A DNA stretch of 64,000 bases from Sphingomonadaceae bacterium OTU29LAMAA1 (GTDB lineage Bacteria; Pseudomonadota; Alphaproteobacteria; Sphingomonadales; Sphingomonadaceae). Where the stretch lies: assembly GCA_024072375.1 (NCBI GenBank), contig CP099617.1:2666001-2730000 (forward strand), read 5' to 3'. Both the position numbers and the translations under genes were made by a program. Below are positions 1-8,570 of the stretch, one piece after another. The notes below the pieces were generated by a model. The model saw nothing but the letters and a program-made list of their open reading frames with translations, did no database searches and had not been told where the DNA came from. The stretch's first letter is position 1. Each line of letters starts with the position of its first letter.

Positions 1-187
1 CGACGTTGGCGACCCGGGAACTCGGGTTATCGACATGGCGGCATCTGCGTCCGTATTGGACAGACAATGGTGAAGGACGGGTAAAGCATGTCGATATTGG
101 ACGAATTATTTCACTGATCCGACGGCAAGTCGCGACCTGCGCGCGTCCGTGTGTCGTGCATCGCTGGTTGCAACGAAGGAGAGGGAC

Positions 188-709
188 ATGACGTGCTACG
201 GACTGGGCGATGTCGAGCCGGCGATCGGGGCGGACGTGTATGTCGCCCCCGGCGCGCACGTCATCGGCGACGTCATATTGGGTGATCGCGTGTCGATCTG
301 GTTCGGCGCGGTCGTGCGCGGCGACAACGATCCGATCCGCATCGGCGCGGAGAGCAACGTACAGGACGGGGCGATGGTCCACGCCGACCCCGGCGTGCCC
401 ACGACGATCGGCCGCGGCGTCACGATCGGCCACCATGCGATCGTCCATGGCGCCACGGTCGGCGACAACAGCCTGATCGGCATGGGCGCGACATTGCTCA
501 ATCGCGCGGTGATCGGCGCCGATTCGATCGTCGGGGCGAACGCGCTGGTGACCGAGGGAAAGGCGTTCCCCGCCGGGTCGCTGATCGTCGGCAGTCCGGC
601 GCGCGTGCTACGGCCGCTGACCGACACCGAAATCGCCGGGCTGCGCGTGTCGGCCGCGACCTATGTCGCCAACGCGCGCCGCTATGCCGACGGTTTGCGG
701 CCGGTCTAG
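188..709 (+). CDS. gamma-class carbonic anhydrase family protein
   Basis: Predicted cytoplasmic left-handed beta-helix protein of 173 aa, like the YrdA/gamma-carbonic anhydrase group, whose members bind zinc and may hydrate CO2. Hexapeptide-type repeats run through residues 10-140. The expected metal ligands are visible as H65, H82 and H87, with the R44/D46 (RGD) and Q59 family positions. The ATG at 188 is chosen because AAGGAGAGGG lies just upstream; an in-frame GTG at 149 has no such site. The gene converges on the alpha/beta hydrolase and the two stop codons overlap. Bases 1-187 hold no other gene that I can support. The fold is certain; carbonic anhydrase activity is inferred, since many relatives are inactive or have other substrates. 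Confidence 0.9.
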   Translation: MTCYGLGDVEPAIGADVYVAPGAHVIGDVILGDRVSIWFGAVVRGDNDPIRIGAESNVQDGAMVHADPGVPTTIGRGVTIGHHAIVHGATVGDNSLIGMGATLLNRAVIGADSIVGANALVTEGKAFPAGSLIVGSPARVLRPLTDTEIAGLRVSAATYVANARRYADGLRPV

Positions 710-1671
710 CCGTATCGTTCCGCTGCTTCGGCGACGAAGCGAACACATGCCCCCGGTGCGGTGATCGGGATCATGTGGCCGCCATCGATTACCTCGAGCC
801 GCGCGTCCGGGATCTGCCCGGCGGTGCGATGACCGTGCAACGCCGGGTCGAGGATCGCGTCGTCGCGGCCGAACAGGATGGCGGTCGGCACCGTCAGTGT
901 CGGATAGCGTGCGGCGATGGCCGCGACGTCGGTGCCGCCGGAGTGAAGATCGGCCGATGCCGCCGCGATGTTGGCGGGCCTCTGGCTCAATGCACCTCCG
1001 CCGCGGGTGATGAAATCGGCCGGCGGCGTTTCGGGCGCGAAGACGGCTTGCAGCACGCGATCGGCGGTCAGCCGGCTCATCGGTGTGCCGAGCGTCTGCG
1101 CCATCAGCCGGCGCAGCGACGGCGGGATCGCGGCGAGCCCCCTGAATGCATCCGGTACGTCGTCCTGCGCCTGCGACAGCGGTGCGATCAGGGCAAGGCC
1201 ACGCACCAGCTCCGGCCGGTCGAGCGCCAGGGCCAGCGCCACCGCTCCGCCGAGCGAATGGCCGACGAGCAGCGGGCGATCGAGGCCCAGCGTATCGATG
1301 AACCGGCCGATGATCGCCGCCTGTTCGGGAATCGTCGGTTCGCCTTCGTCGTCCGCCGTGGAATAGCCCGATCCCGGTCGGTCGACCAGAATGACGCGGT
1401 GATCGGCGGCGAGCGGCTCCAGCATCGCATAGCTGAAGTTGCGCAGCTGGCCGCTCAGCCCATGGATCATCACGATCGCCGGGCCGCTGCCCTGATCGAC
1501 ATAATGCAGCCGCGCACCTTCTACCTGGATATGGCGGCCGTCCTGCGGCACCAGCCGCTCCGCCTCGCGCGCGATACGGTCGGAATAAAAGGACAGGCCC
1601 AGCCCGCCGGCGGCGGTCAGCGCGGCGCTGCCGAACACCGTTCCAAGCATCCAGCGTGTGCCGCTCTGCAT
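706..1671 (-). CDS. membrane-anchored alpha/beta-fold hydrolase
   Basis: Alpha/beta hydrolase of 321 aa. An N-terminal hydrophobic segment (about residues 8-28) suggests a membrane anchor or uncleaved signal. The catalytic set is visible: oxyanion HG at 70-71, nucleophile S139 in GHSLGG, acid at D270/D271 and H299 in the DGGHM stretch. The ATG at 1671 has GGGAGGC upstream. It is the last gene of the minus-strand run hppD-hmgA-maiA-Rieske, 36 bases after the Rieske gene. Its substrate is unknown. It occupies the place where a fumarylacetoacetase might be expected, but it is not related to that family, and the N-terminal anchor argues against a simple soluble catabolic role. Confidence 0.87.
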   Translation of the reverse strand: MQSGTRWMLGTVFGSAALTAAGGLGLSFYSDRIAREAERLVPQDGRHIQVEGARLHYVDQGSGPAIVMIHGLSGQLRNFSYAMLEPLAADHRVILVDRPGSGYSTADDEGEPTIPEQAAIIGRFIDTLGLDRPLLVGHSLGGAVALALALDRPELVRGLALIAPLSQAQDDVPDAFRGLAAIPPSLRRLMAQTLGTPMSRLTADRVLQAVFAPETPPADFITRGGGALSQRPANIAAASADLHSGGTDVAAIAARYPTLTVPTAILFGRDDAILDPALHGHRTAGQIPDARLEVIDGGHMIPITAPGACVRFVAEAAERYG

Positions 1672-1707
1672 CCGTGCCTCCCGTCCAAAGAGAGACAGTG
1701 TAGCACG

Positions 1708-2064
1708 TCAGGCGGTCGTGACGATCCCGTCCGCGACGACGACCGGCCATGGCGTCAGACGCTGGCCGATACATGGCCCGCCGACGCACAATCCCTCGTC
1801 CAGCGTGAACAAGGCGCCATGCCAGCTGCACGCGATCATCTCGCCCGACGGCGTCAGATAGTCGTCGAGCTGCTGCGCCAACGGCACGCCCGCGTGCGGG
1901 CAGCGATCGACATAGCCGACCGCCGTATCGCCGCGGCGCACCACGAAACCATGGAACCGACCGGCGCGCATCTGCAGGACGAAATTGCGCGCCTTGCCGT
2001 CGCCGATGTCCGCCAGCGGCGCGAGCGCGACGCCCGCCGGGGTCGCGGTGAGGCGTTCGGTCAT
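1708..2064 (-). CDS. small Rieske [2Fe-2S] protein
   Basis: Stand-alone Rieske-type ferredoxin domain of 118 aa. Cluster ligands are C55 and H57 in CPHAG and C79 and H82 in CSWHG, the CxH...CxxH arrangement of ferredoxin-like or oxygenase-coupled Rieske proteins. There is no signal peptide, so it is probably cytoplasmic. The ATG at 2064 (MTERLTATP) leaves 10 bases after the maiA stop; longer in-frame extensions would run back into maiA. It probably shares the homogentisate transcript. An electron-transfer role is known for the fold, but its partner here cannot be read from the sequence. No oxygenase large subunit lies nearby. Confidence 0.85.
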   Translation of the reverse strand: MTERLTATPAGVALAPLADIGDGKARNFVLQMRAGRFHGFVVRRGDTAVGYVDRCPHAGVPLAQQLDDYLTPSGEMIACSWHGALFTLDEGLCVGGPCIGQRLTPWPVVVADGIVTTA

Positions 2065-2074
2065 GCGTCGGCGC

Positions 2075-2704
2075 TCATGCGTCCGCGTCGGGCTGGCGGC
2101 TCGGATGCGCGGCCTCGGCGAGCGCGGCGGCGCGTCTCGCCGCGGCGACGAGATGCGGGTAGGGCATTGTATCCACGCCGAACCGCTCCGCCGAATACAG
2201 CGCCGGCACGACGACGCAATCCGCCAATGTGGGCGTCGTGCCATAAGCGAAGTCGCCGCCATGCCGCATGATCAGCGTTTCCAGCGCGGCGAACCCGGCG
2301 GTCATCCAGCGCGCCATCCACGCGTTTACCTGATCCTCCGATGCGCCGAAATCCTGCCGCAGCGCCTTCAGCGTGCGCAGATTATGCAGGGGATGCACGT
2401 CGGTGACGATCGTCTGCACCATGCTCCGCACGATCGCGCGACCGTCCGCATGGGCAGGCAGCAGCGCTGGCTCGGGGAAACGCTCGTCCAGCCATTCGAG
2501 GATCGCGACGCTCTGGGTGATGATCAGTCCGTTGACCTCCAGCGCCGGCACCAGCCGCTGCGGGTTGAGCGCGGCATAGTCGGGCGCGGCCTGCCCGCCG
2601 GTGCGCAGGTCGTGGTTGACCTGTTCGTACGCCAGCCCCTTCAGCGCCAGCGCGATGCGGACGCGATAGGCCGCGCCCGAGCGCCAATAGCCGTGCAGGA
2701 TCAT
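2075..2704 (-). CDS. maiA: maleylacetoacetate isomerase (zeta-class GST)
   Basis: Zeta-class glutathione transferase of 209 aa, expected to isomerise maleylacetoacetate to fumarylacetoacetate with glutathione. It starts [19 protein letters not shown], followed by a thioredoxin-like domain (QRLVPALEV...QSVAILEWL) and an all-helical C-terminal domain. Its ATG overlaps the hmgA stop as ATGA, implying translational coupling, and it follows hmgA as the pathway requires. The active-site segment reads SGAA where the animal enzyme has SSCS, so only the first serine (S9) is kept. Bacterial relatives also vary here, so activity is still likely. Other glutathione-dependent isomerases are the main alternative. 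Confidence 0.9.
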   Translation of the reverse strand: MILHGYWRSGAAYRVRIALALKGLAYEQVNHDLRTGGQAAPDYAALNPQRLVPALEVNGLIITQSVAILEWLDERFPEPALLPAHADGRAIVRSMVQTIVTDVHPLHNLRTLKALRQDFGASEDQVNAWMARWMTAGFAALETLIMRHGGDFAYGTTPTLADCVVVPALYSAERFGVDTMPYPHLVAAARRAAALAEAAHPSRQPDADA

Positions 2705-3996
2705 GGCAATACCGCCTTGGGGAAGTCCGCCCACACCGCGTCGTAATCGAGCTGGCTGTGCTCCAGTGCGTATGACGTCGGCTTATACGGCCAGCAACTT
2801 TCCAGCATGAAGGCCATCGTGCCCTCGATCTTGTGCGGCTTGAGGTCGGCGGCGGATGCGCCCTGCCAACTGGCGAGGTCGGGGCCGTGGCCTGCCATCA
2901 GATTGTGCAGCGAGATGCCGCCGGGGGCGAACCCCTCCGCCTTGGCATCGTACGCGCCGGTGATCAGGCCCATCGCCTCGGACATGATGTTGCGGTGGAA
3001 CCACGGCGGGCGGAACGTGCCCTCCGCCACCATCCAGCGCGGCGGGAAGATCACGAAATCGGCGTTGGCGCGGCCGGGCACGTCGGAGGGCGAGGTCAGC
3101 AGCGTGAAGATCGACGGATCGGGATGGTCGAAGCTGACCGTGTTGATCGTGTTGAAGCGCGACAGGTCGTAGCGCCAGGGCGCGAGGTTGCCGTGCCAGG
3201 CGACGACGTCGAGCGGGCTGTGATCGAGCGTCGTCGTCCACAGCGACCCCATGAACTTCTGGATCACCTGCGTCGTGTCGTCGCGATCCTCGAACCACGC
3301 CACCGGCGTTTCGAAATCGCGCGGGTTGGCAAGGCCGTTGGCGCCGATCGGGCCGAGATCGGGCAGGCGGAACAGGCTGCCGTGGTTCTCGCAGACATAG
3401 CCCTTCGCCGCGCCGTCCGGCAGCAGGGCGCGGAAGCGGACGCCGCGCGGGATCAGTGCGATCTGGCCGGGTGCGACCGCGATCCGGCCGAGTTCGGTGA
3501 GCAGTTCCAGACGCCCGGCTTGCGGCACGAACAGCAATTCGCCGTCCGCGTCGGTGAAGACGCGGTCCGTCATGTCCGCGCTGGCGGCGTAGACGTGGAG
3601 CGCGACGCCCTCCAGATCGGCGGGATCGCGGTTGGCGAGCATCGTCGTCATGCCGTCGATCAGGTCGGTGCCGGACGCGGCGTCGGCTATCGGATCCCAG
3701 CGGAGGCGATTGGGGGCTAGCGGCGCGTCGGTGGTGCCGGGGGCGAAGCGCTTTGCGCCCTCGTAGCGGACGTAGGGTGGATGCTCGGCGGTCGGGCGCA
3801 TCCGGTAGAGCCACGAGCGGCGGTTCTCATGGCGCGGCGCGGTGAAGGCGGTGCCGCTGAGTTGTTCGGCGTAGAGGCCGAAGGCAGGGCGCTGCGGCGA
3901 ATTGCGGCCGATCGGGAGCGCGCCGGGGACGGCCTCGGTCGAAACGTGGTTGCCGAAGCCGGGGATGTAGTCGCTGTCGGGGTGGTGGGTTGTCAT
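2701..3996 (-). CDS. hmgA: homogentisate 1,2-dioxygenase
   Basis: Non-haem Fe(II) ring-cleaving dioxygenase of 431 aa, converting homogentisate to maleylacetoacetate. The N terminus ([20 protein letters not shown]) and the metal site are family-typical: H334 and E340 in [12 protein letters not shown], and H370 in GHGPD, each one residue from the human numbering (H335, E341, H371). The ATG at 3996 is preceded by GGAGAGGAC. A longer frame to 4074 exists but adds only repeat-derived sequence. It sits downstream of hppD, from which it is separated by a large inverted repeat, and is coupled to maiA by a 4-base overlap. Confidence 0.97.
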   Translation of the reverse strand: MTTHHPDSDYIPGFGNHVSTEAVPGALPIGRNSPQRPAFGLYAEQLSGTAFTAPRHENRRSWLYRMRPTAEHPPYVRYEGAKRFAPGTTDAPLAPNRLRWDPIADAASGTDLIDGMTTMLANRDPADLEGVALHVYAASADMTDRVFTDADGELLFVPQAGRLELLTELGRIAVAPGQIALIPRGVRFRALLPDGAAKGYVCENHGSLFRLPDLGPIGANGLANPRDFETPVAWFEDRDDTTQVIQKFMGSLWTTTLDHSPLDVVAWHGNLAPWRYDLSRFNTINTVSFDHPDPSIFTLLTSPSDVPGRANADFVIFPPRWMVAEGTFRPPWFHRNIMSEAMGLITGAYDAKAEGFAPGGISLHNLMAGHGPDLASWQGASAADLKPHKIEGTMAFMLESCWPYKPTSYALEHSQLDYDAVWADFPKAVLP

Positions 3997-4042
3997 TGTT
4001 CTGGCGTCCTCTCCTGCTCCACCACCCCTTGCCGCAAACTCG

Positions 4043-4156
4043 CCGTCACCCCCCGGACTTGTTCCGAGGTCCACCCATCCGCAGCGGAAGGCCTTTGAGC
4101 CTCTTGCTTCTCACGTTGCCGCGGAGTGGATCCCGGAACAAGTCCGGGATGACGGA
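4043..4156. repeat. inverted intergenic repeat, GTCA-CCGGACTTGTTCCGG type
   Basis: The left arm (about 4043-4080) carries CCGGACTTGTTCCGAGGTCC. The right arm (about 4119-4156) carries GGATCCCGGAACAAGTCCGG followed by GATGACGG. The arms are near-complementary over about 35 bases with about 40 bases between them. The element lies between the hppD stop and the hmgA start. In RNA it would form a long hairpin that could attenuate or process the hppD-hmgA message. A solitary arm of the same family is at 60545-60572 and a short relative at 45181-45207. Confidence 0.85.
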
Positions 4157-4161
4157 GGAAT

Positions 4162-5226
4162 TTAGGCGTCGACGGTGATCACGCCGCGACGGATTTGGTC
4201 GAGTTCAATGCTTTCATACAGCGCCTGGAAATTGCCGTTGCCGAAGCCCTCATTGCCCTTGCGCTGGATGATCTCAAAGAAGATCGGACCGACCATCGTC
4301 TCGGTAAAGATCTGCAACAGCAGCCCTTCCTCGCCGACGTTGCCGTCGATCAGGATGCGGTTGGCGCGCAGGCGTTCCAGGTTCTCGCCGTGGTTCGGCA
4401 CGCGCTTGTCGACCAGTTCGTAATAGGTCTCGATCGTGTCCTGCAACTTGACGCCACGCGAGCGCAGCTTCTCGACGGTGGTGTAGATGTCGTCGGTGGT
4501 CAGCGCGAGGTGCTGGATGCCTTCACCATTATAATCGCGGATGAATTCCTCGATCTGGCTTTTGTCGTCCTGGCTCTCGTTCAGCGGGATGCGGATCGCA
4601 CGGTCCGGCGCGATCATCGCCTGGCTGAAAAGGCCGGTCGCCTTGCCCTTGATGTCGAAATACTTCTGTTCTTCGAAGCCGAATATCTGGCCGTAGAAGG
4701 TCGACCATGTCCGCATCTGGCCACGACGTACGTTGTGGGTGAGGTGGTCGAGCAGGTCGAGTCCGACGTTGTTGGCGGCCTCCGCCTCGGCGGCGCCGGG
4801 GGTCTGCTTCCAATCGTCGTACACGCTGCCAGCCGCACCATGGCGATCGACCAGATACAGCAGCGAACCGCCGATCCCCTCCAGCGCCGGAATCCCGTCC
4901 AGCGCGGCCCCTGCCGGTGCCGGCTTCGCGCCGCGTTCGATCGCCGCATCATAGGCTGCCTGCGCATCCTGCACGCGGAACGCCATCGCGCTGGCCGACG
5001 GGCCGTGCGCCGCGCGGAAATCGGCAGCATGGCCGCTCTCCTCGCGGTTGAGCAACAGGTTGATCCTGCCCTGTTTGTAGCGGGTCAGCGCTTTCGTCGG
5101 ATGGGTCGCGGCGACAACGAAGCCCAGTGCCTCGAACTGCGCGGCGAGCGCGTCGGGATCGGGCGAGGTGAATTCGCAGAATTCGAACCCGTCGAGGCCC
5201 ATCGGGTTGACGTCCATATGTTCCAT
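4162..5226 (-). CDS. hppD: 4-hydroxyphenylpyruvate dioxygenase
   Basis: Fe(II) dioxygenase of 354 aa, turning 4-hydroxyphenylpyruvate into homogentisate, the first step of this local pathway. It has two vicinal-oxygen-chelate modules. Iron ligands are H161 (LLDHLTH), H239 (GIQHLALTTDD) and E318 (GPIFFEIIQR), matching the bacterial family positions. I chose the ATG at 5226 (MEHMDVNPMGL) because CGGAG precedes it at normal spacing. An earlier ATG at 5250 lies inside an operator-like palindrome and has no ribosome-binding site. It is transcribed away from the MarR gene at 5307, with both operator-like sites between them. It is the probable first gene of the hppD-hmgA-maiA transcript. Confidence 0.97.
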   Translation of the reverse strand: MEHMDVNPMGLDGFEFCEFTSPDPDALAAQFEALGFVVAATHPTKALTRYKQGRINLLLNREESGHAADFRAAHGPSASAMAFRVQDAQAAYDAAIERGAKPAPAGAALDGIPALEGIGGSLLYLVDRHGAAGSVYDDWKQTPGAAEAEAANNVGLDLLDHLTHNVRRGQMRTWSTFYGQIFGFEEQKYFDIKGKATGLFSQAMIAPDRAIRIPLNESQDDKSQIEEFIRDYNGEGIQHLALTTDDIYTTVEKLRSRGVKLQDTIETYYELVDKRVPNHGENLERLRANRILIDGNVGEEGLLLQIFTETMVGPIFFEIIQRKGNEGFGNGNFQALYESIELDQIRRGVITVDA

Positions 5227-5240
5227 CGTCGCTGCTCCGA

Positions 5241-5260
5241 TTGGTATCATTCGTTACCAA
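5241..5260. promoter_or_regulatory. operator-like inverted repeat, site 1 (hppD side)
   Basis: TTGGTATCATTCGTTACCAA has perfect 6-base arms (TTGGTA/TACCAA) around 8 bases. It is 14 bases upstream of the hppD start and in the right size range for a MarR-family dimer. It agrees with the second site at 5281-5300 at 13 of 20 positions. MarR binding is inferred from position and symmetry. Confidence 0.65.
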
Positions 5261-5280
5261 TCGTGTGCGTCATTGCCAAA

Positions 5281-5300
5281 CTGGTGTCAACTGATACGAA
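5281..5300. promoter_or_regulatory. operator-like inverted repeat, site 2 (marR side)
   Basis: CTGGTGTCAACTGATACGAA contains the imperfect dyad GTGTC-N4-GATAC and aligns without gaps to site 1. The two sites are spaced 40 bp start to start, about four helical turns. It ends 6 bases before the regulator's ATG and so covers its ribosome-binding region, which would suit autoregulation. Confidence 0.55.
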
Positions 5301-5306
5301 GCCATC

Positions 5307-5756
5307 ATGGCTGCCAAGCGCCTCGTCCTGGATGATTTCATCCCGTATCGCCTGTCGATCACGTCGAACCTCGTCAGCGATTCGATCGCGCGAGCATATG
5401 AGTCGCTGTTCGGCCTGACCATTCCGGAATGGCGGCTGATCGCGGTAATCGCCGAAACCGGCGGCATCACCCAGCAGGCGATCGGTGCCAGGACGCTGAT
5501 GGACAAGGTGACGGTATCGCGTGCCGCCATTGCGCTGGTCGATCGTGGCCTGCTCGTGCGGCAGGCGAATCCCGAGGATCGCCGCTCGCACTTGCTCGAA
5601 CTGACCGACGCCGGCCGCGACCTGTACGCCGCCGTCTCGCCCAAGGCGCTCGATCTCGAAGACCGCATCTTCGCCGCGTTCGATCCGATCGAGGTGGCGC
5701 AATTCATGGACATGCTCCGCCGTGTCGAAGCGGTAACTGTCGCGATCGGGCGTTAG
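5307..5756 (+). CDS. MarR-family transcriptional regulator
   Basis: Winged-helix regulator of 149 aa. The recognition region DKVTVSRAAIALVDRGLLVR and the wing NPEDRRSHLLELTDAG (about residues 71-110) are typical of MarR, with flanking dimerisation helices. It is divergent from hppD, with 80 bases between the two starts and two operator-like sites inside them. The likely role is a ligand-responsive repressor of the hppD-hmgA-maiA operon and of itself, sensing 4-hydroxyphenylpyruvate or homogentisate. The family and the divergent layout are seen; the ligand and the sign of control are inferred. Confidence 0.9.
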   Translation: MAAKRLVLDDFIPYRLSITSNLVSDSIARAYESLFGLTIPEWRLIAVIAETGGITQQAIGARTLMDKVTVSRAAIALVDRGLLVRQANPEDRRSHLLELTDAGRDLYAAVSPKALDLEDRIFAAFDPIEVAQFMDMLRRVEAVTVAIGR

Positions 5757-5837
5757 CGGCGAACAGCGACGCTCCGGCACAATTGTGCGACAATTGCCGT
5801 TTAGAGGCCCCGTCAGGATACGAATAAAGGGGCAGTT

Positions 5838-8561
5838 ATGCGTTTGGCGGCGGTGATGATGATGGCGGCGAGCTGGCCGGCGATGGCGGCGGCACAGCAG
5901 GTGCCCGCGCCTGGCCCGGTTTCGGCCCCCGTCCCGGCGCAGACGACGACCGCTCCCACTGCCGCGCCCGCGACGGGCACGGCCCCGCAGGACCAGCCGG
6001 CCGCCGTCGCCGCCGACCCGACCGTGCCTGCCGCCGCCGCCGCACAGTCGCCCTCCGTGCCGCAGACGACCGCGGCGCAATCCGATGCCGAGGAGGGCGA
6101 GGAGAACGAGATCGTCGTCACCGGTCGGCGACCGCCCGGTTCGGTGGTGGGCGACATTCCCGCCGAACAGATCCTCAGCCCCGCCGACATCCGGAGCTAC
6201 GGCGTCAGCAGCGTCTCCGACCTGCTCACCGAACTGGCGCCCCAGACGCGCAGCGGTGCGGGGGGGCCGCCGGTGGTGCTGCTCGACGGCAAGCGTATCT
6301 CCGGCTTCCAGGAAATCCGCGATATCCCGACCGAGGCGATCCTGCGCGTCGACATCCTGCCCGAAGAGGTCGCGCTGAAATACGGCTATACCGCCGATCA
6401 GAAGGTCGTGAACTTCGTCCTGCGACGCCGCTTCCGCTCGACCACGGTCGAGCTCGCCGATGTCATCCCGACGGAGGGCGGCAAGAACAGCCCGCAGGGC
6501 GAACTCGACCTGCTCACCATCCGCAGCGGATCGCGCTTCAACCTGCACAGCACCTATCGGCAAAGTTCGGCGCTGACCGAATCGGAGCGTGACATCGCGT
6601 TGGCGACGACCGAAGGCGGCACCAGCAGCTTCGACCAGCGGCCGTTCCGCACGCTGCAGCCGTTCAGCCGCAACTTCGGCACCAACGCCACCTTCGCGCA
6701 ACCGATCGGCGACGTCTCCGCCTCGATCAACGGCGAACTCAACGCGACGCAGTCGGTCGGCCGCTTCGGCCTGCCGCTCGACGCGGCGGGCATTCCGATC
6801 AGCCGCGATCCGCTCGAACAGCGCAACAACAACGTCACCGGCCACGTCGGCACCAGCCTCAACGGGCGGCTCAGCCCGCGCTGGCTGTGGACCGTCACCG
6901 GCGGTTTCGACCGGGCGGAGAGCAACACGTATACCGAACGCAACGGCGATGGCGTGCCGAACCGCGCCCGGTCGATTTCGAACAGCGGCGAGGTGCAGGC
7001 CCTCGCCAACGGTCCACTGTTCTCGCTGCCCGCCGGCGACGTGTCGACCGCGATCCGCGTCGGTGCCGACACCAGCGATTTCACCAGCCGCTCGGTGCGC
7101 GGCGGCCTCGCCACCACCGGCGACGTGTCGCGCGACAGCGCCAACGGCCGCATCAACGTCGACCTCCCGATCGCCAGCCGCAGCCGTGCGGTGCTCGGCT
7201 GGCTTGGCAATCTGTCGCTGAACGGGAATGCCGCGGTCAACCGGCTGTCGGATTACGGCACGCTGACCTCCTATGGCTATGGCCTTAACTGGGGCCCGAT
7301 CGAAGGCGTGCGGGTGATCGGGTCGATCAACCAGCAGGAGATCGCCCCCAGCGCCGCGCAACTCGGCAATCCGGTCGTCGTCACGCCGAACGTGCGCGTG
7401 TTCGACTTCGTGCAGGGCCAGACGGTGACGGTGACGACGGTGACCGGCGGCAACCCCGACCTGCGATCGAGCGACCGGCGCGTCACCCGCCTCGCACTCA
7501 ACCTGAAACCGTGGAGCGCCAAGGATCTGACGCTCACCGCCAATTACACCAAGCAGGATGTGCGCAATCCGATCCAGGGGTTGTCGTCGGCGACGTCGGT
7601 GTTCGAGGCCGCGCTGCCCGGTCGCTTTATCCGCGACGCGGACGGCAACCTGACCCGTGTCGACCGGCGATCGGTCAATTTCGCGCGATCGGAGACCGAG
7701 AACATCCGCTGGGGGATCAACTTCTCCAAGCCGATCAAGTCCAAGATCCAGAAGCAGATCGAGGCGTTCCGCGCCGGCACCGGACCGAACCCGTTCGCCG
7801 GACTACGTTTTCCCGGTGCCAATGGACGTCCCGGTGAGGGCGGACCGGGGCAGCGAGGCGGCGGCGCACCGGGCGCTGCTCCCAATGCGGCCGGCACCGA
7901 TGCACCGCCGCAGGGCGATCGGCCCAATGCTGGTGACCGCCCGGCCGGCGATGGCGCGCAGGCCAACGGCGGCGGCGAGGGCGGTGGACGTGCGCGCGGG
8001 GGCTTCGGCGGCGGCGGCGGCGGTGGCCGTGGTTTCGGTGGCGGCGGCGGGCGCGGCGGCCAGGGTGGCGGCCGCATCCAGTTCGCCTTCTACCACACGT
8101 TGAACCTGACCAACCGGTTGACGCTGGCGGAGGGGGGACCGGTGCTCGACGCGTTCAACGGCGACATCATCGGCTCCTCGACCAGCGACGGCCAACCGCG
8201 CCATGAATTCGAAGGGCAGGCGGGCTATTCCAACAACGGCATCGGCGTGCGCCTGTCGGCGAACTACGCTACGGGCGCCAGCGTCAACGGCGGCACCGCG
8301 GCCAACCCGACGCCCTTGCGCTTCGAAGGGCTGGCGACCGCCGACCTGCGCCTGTTCGCGGACCTCGGCCAGCAACTGGAACTGGTGAAGGCCCATCCCT
8401 GGGTCCGTGGTGCGCGTGTCACCTTGTCGGTTGATAACATCTTCAACAGCCGCCAGCAGGTCCGCGACGCCGCCGGCCTGACGCCGATCACCTACCAGCC
8501 GGACTATCGCGATCCTCTGGGTCGCACGATCCGGTTGAGCCTGCGCAAGCTGTTCTTCTAG
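5838..8561 (+). CDS. TonB-receptor-like outer-membrane protein with Gly-rich insert
   Basis: Large exported protein of 907 aa. There is a signal peptide (about residues 1-19), then a Pro/Ala-rich stretch to about 80, then the TonB-box-like EIVVTGRRPP (91-100). A plug-like domain follows (DLLTELAPQTRSG...VVLLDGKRISGF) and then a beta-rich region ending in LSLRKLFF, with the C-terminal Phe usual for outer-membrane barrels. Residues about 652-746 form a striking insert very rich in Gly, Pro and Arg. The start at 5838 has AAGGGG upstream. It may import an unknown substrate or act as a structural outer-membrane protein. It is not obviously linked to its neighbours and is followed by a palindromic repeat. 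Confidence 0.85.
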   Translation: MRLAAVMMMAASWPAMAAAQQVPAPGPVSAPVPAQTTTAPTAAPATGTAPQDQPAAVAADPTVPAAAAAQSPSVPQTTAAQSDAEEGEENEIVVTGRRPPGSVVGDIPAEQILSPADIRSYGVSSVSDLLTELAPQTRSGAGGPPVVLLDGKRISGFQEIRDIPTEAILRVDILPEEVALKYGYTADQKVVNFVLRRRFRSTTVELADVIPTEGGKNSPQGELDLLTIRSGSRFNLHSTYRQSSALTESERDIALATTEGGTSSFDQRPFRTLQPFSRNFGTNATFAQPIGDVSASINGELNATQSVGRFGLPLDAAGIPISRDPLEQRNNNVTGHVGTSLNGRLSPRWLWTVTGGFDRAESNTYTERNGDGVPNRARSISNSGEVQALANGPLFSLPAGDVSTAIRVGADTSDFTSRSVRGGLATTGDVSRDSANGRINVDLPIASRSRAVLGWLGNLSLNGNAAVNRLSDYGTLTSYGYGLNWGPIEGVRVIGSINQQEIAPSAAQLGNPVVVTPNVRVFDFVQGQTVTVTTVTGGNPDLRSSDRRVTRLALNLKPWSAKDLTLTANYTKQDVRNPIQGLSSATSVFEAALPGRFIRDADGNLTRVDRRSVNFARSETENIRWGINFSKPIKSKIQKQIEAFRAGTGPNPFAGLRFPGANGRPGEGGPGQRGGGAPGAAPNAAGTDAPPQGDRPNAGDRPAGDGAQANGGGEGGGRARGGFGGGGGGGRGFGGGGGRGGQGGGRIQFAFYHTLNLTNRLTLAEGGPVLDAFNGDIIGSSTSDGQPRHEFEGQAGYSNNGIGVRLSANYATGASVNGGTAANPTPLRFEGLATADLRLFADLGQQLELVKAHPWVRGARVTLSVDNIFNSRQQVRDAAGLTPITYQPDYRDPLGRTIRLSLRKLFF

Positions 8562-8570
8562 GGACGGAAA

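Noticed and set aside
775..2271. A long plus-strand open frame over the hydrolase, Rieske and maiA genes
   Set aside because: Its translation is rich in Arg, Gln and Pro without domain features, and the minus-strand genes have clear catalytic motifs.
5247..7361. A 704-codon minus-strand open frame antisense to the receptor and MarR genes
   Set aside because: It has no recognisable product, is dominated by Arg/Gly/Ala-rich antisense composition typical of GC-rich DNA, and conflicts with two well-supported genes.
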